A stretch of 64,000 bases of DNA from Ewingella americana ATCC 33852. Its GTDB lineage: Bacteria; Pseudomonadota; Gammaproteobacteria; Enterobacterales; Enterobacteriaceae. The position numbers and the translations under genes are program-made. Of the stretch, positions 59,768 through 64,000 are shown in pieces. The number at the start of each line of letters is the position of its first letter. The stretch's first letter is position 1. The stretch lies in the NCBI RefSeq assembly GCF_000735345.1, contig NZ_JMPJ01000066.1, positions 1 through 64,000 on the forward strand, given 5' to 3'. A model generated the notes under the pieces. That model saw only the letters and a list, made by a program, of their open reading frames with translations. It was not told where the DNA came from and searched no databases.

Positions 59768-60964
59768 TTAAACCACATCGCCCACCAAAGGCCGTGCAGC
59801 CTTGGCGAGCGGTAGGATCGCCACGCCCGCGACGACCATCGCCACGGAGAGAAAAATAAAGGGAGCAAGGTAGCTTTGGGTGACAGTTATCAGGTAACCC
59901 ATGACTATCGGGGCGACGAAGCCGCCCAAGGTGCCGCCGGTGTTGATGATGCCCATGGCGGCGCCCATGATGTCCGTCGGCAGGCGCTTCATCGGCAGCG
60001 TAAACACGGTGACAAACGACGCCATCAGGAAGATGTAGCCGAGGAATAAAAACAGCCCGGCGGTCATCGCCGACGAGGTGGTGTACACCAGCCAGATGCA
60101 CAGCGCGCTGAGCATCGAGCTACAAAAAACCACTTTTGGCTCCTTGCCCTGCATGTAGCGCCCCACCAGCCAGCCGGTGGCCAGCGAGGAGATCCAGATG
60201 CCCAGCCCGCCGGTGGCGACCACCAGACTTGAGGTTTCCAGCGACATGCCGCGATGCTGCACCAGATATTTCGGCAGCCACGCCATCAGGCCATAAGAGG
60301 GAATGTTGATGCAGAAGATGGAGATGAACAGCAGCACCACGATGGGATTTTTGAGCAAAGCGCGGTAACCGCCCTGCGTCTTATTTCGTAGCGGAGTGGC
60401 CGCCTGATCTGCCTTCGGCACGAAAATCACGATACAGATAGCAATTGCGAAGGCCAGCAGACCTAACACGGAAAACGAGCCGCGCCAGCCCAGTGAGTCG
60501 AGACTGTAGACTGCAACCAGCGGCCCGGCGGTCATCGCCAGTCCGGCAGAAGAGAGCAGGATGGACTGCGCAAAGGTGCGCTGCTCCAGTGGGAAATTCG
60601 CCACCACGGCTTTGGCGCATGAAGTTGGGTAACCCGAATGACCAACGCCCGCCAGAAAGCGGAAGCAAATCAGCAGGCCAAGGCCAAACCCAAGCAGGCC
60701 GAAGCACAGCGCGAAGCCTCCGAGCATAAACAGGGACAGGATCAGCACTTTTTTAAAGCCGATACGGTCATTGAGCCAGCCAGCGGGGATTTGAAACAGT
60801 GAGTAAGCCAGAAAGAAAATGCCGGTGATGTAGCCCAGTTGTTCCGGCTTGAGATTGAATTCCTTTTCAATTGGCAGCAACGCAAAGCCAATGACGGTTT
60901 TGTCGATATAAACCAACACGTAACCTATAAACAGCAAGAAAATCATTAAAGAACGATTTTTCAC
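59768..60964 (-). CDS. MFS transporter, ACS-like family
   Basis: About 398 residues with 12 membrane helices. The loop-2 motif GWLNDRIGFKKVL near residue 67 is a major-facilitator hallmark, and the sequence resembles anion:cation symporters for carboxylates. I prefer the GTG at 60964 (AAGGA eight bases upstream; product MKNRSLMIFLLF), while an ATG nine codons earlier is possible. Probably imports the substrate of the M20 enzyme. Confidence 0.87.
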   Translation of the reverse strand: MKNRSLMIFLLFIGYVLVYIDKTVIGFALLPIEKEFNLKPEQLGYITGIFFLAYSLFQIPAGWLNDRIGFKKVLILSLFMLGGFALCFGLLGFGLGLLICFRFLAGVGHSGYPTSCAKAVVANFPLEQRTFAQSILLSSAGLAMTAGPLVAVYSLDSLGWRGSFSVLGLLAFAIAICIVIFVPKADQAATPLRNKTQGGYRALLKNPIVVLLFISIFCINIPSYGLMAWLPKYLVQHRGMSLETSSLVVATGGLGIWISSLATGWLVGRYMQGKEPKVVFCSSMLSALCIWLVYTTSSAMTAGLFLFLGYIFLMASFVTVFTLPMKRLPTDIMGAAMGIINTGGTLGGFVAPIVMGYLITVTQSYLAPFIFLSVAMVVAGVAILPLAKAARPLVGDVV

Positions 60965-61156
60965 AGCTGATATCCTTTTTGTTATACCCATGAAGCACTT
61001 ATCACGAGAGGGGGAGGCTCAGAAATGCGACGCGCGTCACTTTTTGAATAAATAACAGTGTGTTAGACGCTTCTTCCAGAACCTATCAGCTTTATTCTTG
61101 TGCCATAAGATGCAATTTTCAGCAGCATGATGCTTTTTCGGCATAGGGGCGTGGGG

Positions 61157-62062
61157 ATGAAATATCTACCAAAATTACAGCAGTTGAGAACCTTCCAGCA
61201 GGTGATCCGCAGCGGCAGTATTCGCGGCGCGGCGCGGGCGATGAATCAATCCCAGCCTGCGGTAAGCCGCGCTTTGCGCGAGCTGGAGCAAGTGCTGGAC
61301 ACCCAGCTTATCGTGCGCGGCCATCAGGGGATGGCGCTGACCGAAACGGGCCGCGCCTTTGCCCAGCGCATGCAGTTTATTCTTGAGGAGCTGGAGCGAG
61401 CCGCGGCCGAGATTCAGCAGATGAATCACTTTTCGCAAGGCTCGGTGTCGATGGGCTGCTCGTCGCTGCTGGCCCTGACCGTCTTCCCTCCTCTGGCCGA
61501 CGCCTTTACCGAGCAGTTCCCGCAGACCAAGCTGATGGTGAAAGAGGGGCAGCTTTCCATGCTGCTTCCCGCCCTGCGCGAGGGGCGTCTGGACTTTGCC
61601 GTGGGCAGCGCCGGGCCGGGATTGCCGCTGGAGGATTTGATTCGCGAGCCGCTGTTCCGCGCGCCCTTTGGGGTGCTGGCGCGGCGTGGGCATCCGCTGG
61701 CACAGGCAAAAACTTTGGAGGAGCTGCAAGAGGCGCGCTGGGTCCTGCCGGAAACGGATATGGGTTATTACCGCCAGCTACAGCTGACCATGGCGGCGTT
61801 TTATCAGGCCGGTCCGCCGCCATTGCGCACGGATTCGGTGGTTTGCGGGCTAAATATGGTGTTGCAGTCGGATTATCTGACCATTGTGGCGCGCGCGATG
61901 TACGCCCCTTTCCACTTGGAAGACAAACTCTGTTTGCTCGACATTGATAGCCTGCCGGAGGCGGAGTTCTGCGTGTTCTACTCGCAAAAATCGCCGCTAA
62001 CCTTTGCGGCGCGGCGATTCTTAGAGTTATTGCGGCTGAAGTGTCAGCAGTACCCTTGGTAG
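61157..62062 (+). CDS. LysR-family regulator of the MFS/M20 unit
   Basis: 301 residues: DNA-binding helix-turn-helix GSIRGAARAMNQSQPAVSRALRELEQ at 17-42 and an effector domain from about 90. Similar in type to AbgR, which controls the M20-containing abg locus of E. coli. GTGGGG precedes the ATG at 61157; ten more codons are open upstream. Divergent from the MFS gene (192-bp spacer). Its stop is 3 bp from the yhfA stop. Confidence 0.88.
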   Translation: MKYLPKLQQLRTFQQVIRSGSIRGAARAMNQSQPAVSRALRELEQVLDTQLIVRGHQGMALTETGRAFAQRMQFILEELERAAAEIQQMNHFSQGSVSMGCSSLLALTVFPPLADAFTEQFPQTKLMVKEGQLSMLLPALREGRLDFAVGSAGPGLPLEDLIREPLFRAPFGVLARRGHPLAQAKTLEELQEARWVLPETDMGYYRQLQLTMAAFYQAGPPPLRTDSVVCGLNMVLQSDYLTIVARAMYAPFHLEDKLCLLDIDSLPEAEFCVFYSQKSPLTFAARRFLELLRLKCQQYPW

Positions 62063-62065
62063 AGG

Positions 62066-62473
62066 TTACTCTGCTTCGACGATTTCAAAGCTGTGGGTGA
62101 TGGTGGCGGCTTTGCCCAGCATCAATGAAACAGAACAGTATTTTTCAGCGGACAGCGCCACGGCGCGCTCGACCACTTTGTCGGTCAAATCTTTGCCGCT
62201 GACAATGAAATGCAGGTTGATGCGCGTGAACAGGCGCGGTGCTTCTTCGCGGCGTTCTGAGGTCAGTTTCACTTCGCAATTGTGCACGTCATTGCGACCT
62301 TTTTGCAGAATCGACACCACGTCGATGGCGCTGCAACCTCCCGCAGACATCAGCAACATTTCCATCGGGCTTGGGGCCTTGTCGCCCGCATTGCCGTCCA
62401 TCAGAACCTGATGTCCAGAGGCGGATTCACCCAAAAATGTCAGCCCTTCAACCCATTTTACCCGTGCCTGCAT
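62066..62473 (-). CDS. yhfA: OsmC-family protein YhfA
   Basis: 135 residues of the OsmC/Ohr fold, with a conserved cysteine in SAGGCSAIDV near residue 48 and a second in KYCSVSL near residue 112. Such proteins reduce organic peroxides, although YhfA activity has not been firmly shown. Divergent from crp, as in E. coli. Confidence 0.93.
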   Translation of the reverse strand: MQARVKWVEGLTFLGESASGHQVLMDGNAGDKAPSPMEMLLMSAGGCSAIDVVSILQKGRNDVHNCEVKLTSERREEAPRLFTRINLHFIVSGKDLTDKVVERAVALSAEKYCSVSLMLGKAATITHSFEIVEAE

Positions 62474-62837
62474 GTGCCTTACTCCTGATGCGTTTATGAA
62501 GCAGAATTTTCCCTCAGACTACTCTTTTAGAAAAAAACCGGCAACGTAACCCGATCGCCATCATGCTGAAGCGAGACAACAGAAGACACCCGCGCAAACC
62601 TGTGCTACAAACAAAGCCGTTACACACTGTTTCAGTAAATTGCGGTGATGGGTTTGTGGTTTTCACTCTGAAGCCACGGTGTTAACAGAAATATTCAGAT
62701 TCTTGTTTCACTCCGACTCCCGCTTGCAGCATTGCTGGACAGTTCATATGCTAAAAGGGCGCGTATTTAAAGACGCCGTACAGGGAACTCTGAGCCCTGT
62801 GATTTTGGGCAGCGATAACAACAGAGGATAATAGCAA
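62474..62837. promoter_or_regulatory. yhfA-crp intergenic control region
   Basis: This 364-bp region has no gene. A possible crp promoter is TTGCAG (62724-62729) with TATGCT (62747-62752) and a 17-bp spacer. A small hairpin ACAGGG / CCCTGT (62780-62800) lies in the leader, and AACAGAGGATAA precedes the crp start. In E. coli CRP controls its own promoter here; I did not find a full CRP consensus site and do not claim one. Confidence 0.5.
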
Positions 62838-63470
62838 ATGGTTCTCGGCAAGCCACAAACAGACCCTACTCTCGAATGGTTCCTGTCTCACTGTCATATA
62901 CATAAGTATCCTTCTAAAAGTACGCTGATTCACCAAGGTGAAAAAGCCGAAACGCTTTACTACATCGTGAAAGGGTCGGTTGCCGTCCTGATTAAAGATG
63001 AAGAAGGCAAAGAGATGATACTTTCCTACCTTAACCAAGGTGACTTCATCGGCGAGTTGGGACTCTTCGAAGAAGGTCAGGAACGTAGTGCTTGGGTTCG
63101 TGCAAAAACTGCCTGCGAAGTGGCTGAAATTTCCTATAAAAAATTCCGCCAGTTGATTCAGGTTAATCCGGACATTCTGATGCGCTTATCCGCTCAGATG
63201 GCGACACGCCTGCAAGTAACCTCTGAGAAAGTCGGTAACCTGGCCTTCCTCGACGTTACCGGCCGTATCGCGCAGACCTTGCTGAACCTGGCAAAACAAC
63301 CGGACGCGATGACTCACCCAGACGGGATGCAGATCAAAATCACTCGTCAGGAAATTGGCCAGATCGTGGGTTGCTCCCGCGAAACCGTTGGTCGAATTCT
63401 AAAAATGCTGGAAGATCAGAGCCTGATCTCCGCTCACGGTAAAACGATTGTCGTTTACGGCACACGTTAA
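62838..63470 (+). CDS. crp: cAMP receptor protein
   Basis: 210-codon global regulator, nearly identical to E. coli CRP. The cAMP pocket (GELGLFEE, residues about 72-79; [15 protein letters not shown]) and the DNA-reading helix CSRETVGR are intact. By memory, two residues differ from E. coli: a Thr replaces the first Arg of the ARRLQ segment, and a Ser replaces Asn in EDQNLIS. Its partner surface on RNA polymerase, alpha, is encoded at 11-12 kb in this window. Confidence 0.99.
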   Translation: MVLGKPQTDPTLEWFLSHCHIHKYPSKSTLIHQGEKAETLYYIVKGSVAVLIKDEEGKEMILSYLNQGDFIGELGLFEEGQERSAWVRAKTACEVAEISYKKFRQLIQVNPDILMRLSAQMATRLQVTSEKVGNLAFLDVTGRIAQTLLNLAKQPDAMTHPDGMQIKITRQEIGQIVGCSRETVGRILKMLEDQSLISAHGKTIVVYGTR

Positions 63471-63479
63471 TTCCCTGAG

Positions 63480-63514
63480 AAACGGCGCGGCAGGCAACTG
63501 TCGCGCCGTTTTTA
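63480..63514 (+). terminator. crp terminator
   Basis: AACGGCGCG / CGCGCCGTT stem followed by a T run, 10 bp after the crp stop. Confidence 0.9.
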
Positions 63515-63561
63515 TTGGAGCATGGGGACACTGATTGATAGCGCGTGTTAAACAGCAACGC

Positions 63562-64000
63562 ATGAGATTGTGGCGTCGGTTTTTCTATCATCCCGAGGTC
63601 AATTACGCGCTACGCCAAACGCTGGTGCTGGCGATCCCGGTCGCTATCGGCTGGATGTTCGGCCAGTTGCAAATGGGCCTGCTGTTCTCGCTGGTGCCCG
63701 CCTGCTGCAACATCTCCGGCCTTGATACTCCGCACAAACGCTTTTTCAAACGCCTGATTGTCGGCGGCTCCCTGTTTGCATTCGGCAGCGTGATGCTGCA
63801 ACTGATGCTGGTCGACTGGCACATTCCCCTGCCCCTTATCATGTTATCGCTGGCGCTGATTATTGGCGTGACCGGCGAGATTGGCCCACTGCACGCGCGT
63901 TTGCTGCCGGGTGCACTGGTTGCCACCATTTTCACCCTGAGCATGGCCGGGCTGGTGCCCATCTGGCACGCGCCGCTGCTGTATATCGTCGGTACCGCGT
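63562..64000 (+). CDS. yhfK: YhfK (YccS/YhfK family membrane protein), 5' part
   Basis: Open to the right edge, so only about 146 of the expected 700 or so residues are seen. The start LWRRFFYHPEVNYALRQTL, the helices after it and SLVPACCNISGLDTPHKRFF match E. coli YhfK, a fusaric-acid-resistance-like membrane protein of unknown substrate. I give the ATG at 63562; a TTG at 63535 with GGGGA six bases upstream could add nine codons. Confidence 0.88.
   Translation, partial: MRLWRRFFYHPEVNYALRQTLVLAIPVAIGWMFGQLQMGLLFSLVPACCNISGLDTPHKRFFKRLIVGGSLFAFGSVMLQLMLVDWHIPLPLIMLSLALIIGVTGEIGPLHARLLPGALVATIFTLSMAGLVPIWHAPLLYIVGTA

Noticed and set aside
62641-62700. CRP-like TGTGG...TCACT sequence upstream of crp
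   Set aside because: The spacing between half-sites is too short for a CRP dimer.

Overview
The window is a chromosomal segment from a gammaproteobacterium of the order Enterobacterales. Gene order and protein sequences follow the E. coli backbone from the rrn-proximal yrdA gene through the alpha, spc, S10 and str ribosomal operons to crp and yhfK. The added accessory loci suggest the Yersiniaceae side of the order (Serratia/Rahnella/Rouxiella-like), but the genus cannot be fixed from the sequence alone. There are no tRNA genes, insertion sequences, integrases, phage genes or CRISPR arrays. The left edge ends inside the promoter of an rRNA operon that reads out of the window, and the right edge cuts yhfK.

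Layout. (1) 1-10.5 kb: rrn P1 promoter, yrdA, then leftward aroE-tsaC-yrdD-smg-dprA, then rightward def-fmt-rsmB-trkA-mscL, then leftward yhdN-zntR-arfA. (2) 10.6-24.5 kb: the leftward alpha (rpsM-rpsK-rpsD-rpoA-rplQ), spc (rplN to rpmJ) and S10 (rpsJ to rpsQ) operons, with visible promoters, terminators and autoregulatory leaders. (3) 24.7-26.4 kb: gspO and bfd-bfr. (4) 26.4-32.8 kb: str operon (rpsL-rpsG-fusA-tufA) preceded by yheO-tusDCB. (5) 33-39.9 kb: fkpA, slyX, slyD, yheV, kefB-kefG and yheS. (6) 40-62 kb: the conserved order yheS, yheT-yheU, prkB, yhfA-crp is opened at three places by accessory loci: tauABCD plus a TelA/XpaC-type pair and a LysE exporter; a nine-gene set (BMP-type ABC importer, cupin, cysteine hydrolase, amidohydrolase, LysR regulator, creatininase-family enzyme); and an MFS/M20-peptidase/LysR set. 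(7) 62-64 kb: yhfA, crp and the start of yhfK.

How it works together. Most of the window is translation machinery: ribosomal proteins, EF-Tu, EF-G, RNA polymerase alpha, SecY, start-Met formylation and deformylation (fmt, def), 16S rRNA methylation (rsmB), tRNA modification (tsaC, tusBCD), ribosome rescue (arfA) and an ABC-F factor (yheS). The accessory part is nutrient scavenging. tauABCD takes sulfur from taurine. The BMP/ABC cluster appears to import and deaminate or hydrolyse a nitrogen-rich heterocyclic compound; its substrate cannot be named from sequence. The M20/MFS pair probably imports and hydrolyses an N-acyl amino acid-like compound. The observations most worth following are the heterocycle cluster with a Tat-type solute-binding protein, the TelA/XpaC-type membrane pair with a 24-residue tandem repeat, and a 21-bp-phased direct repeat just upstream of tauA.
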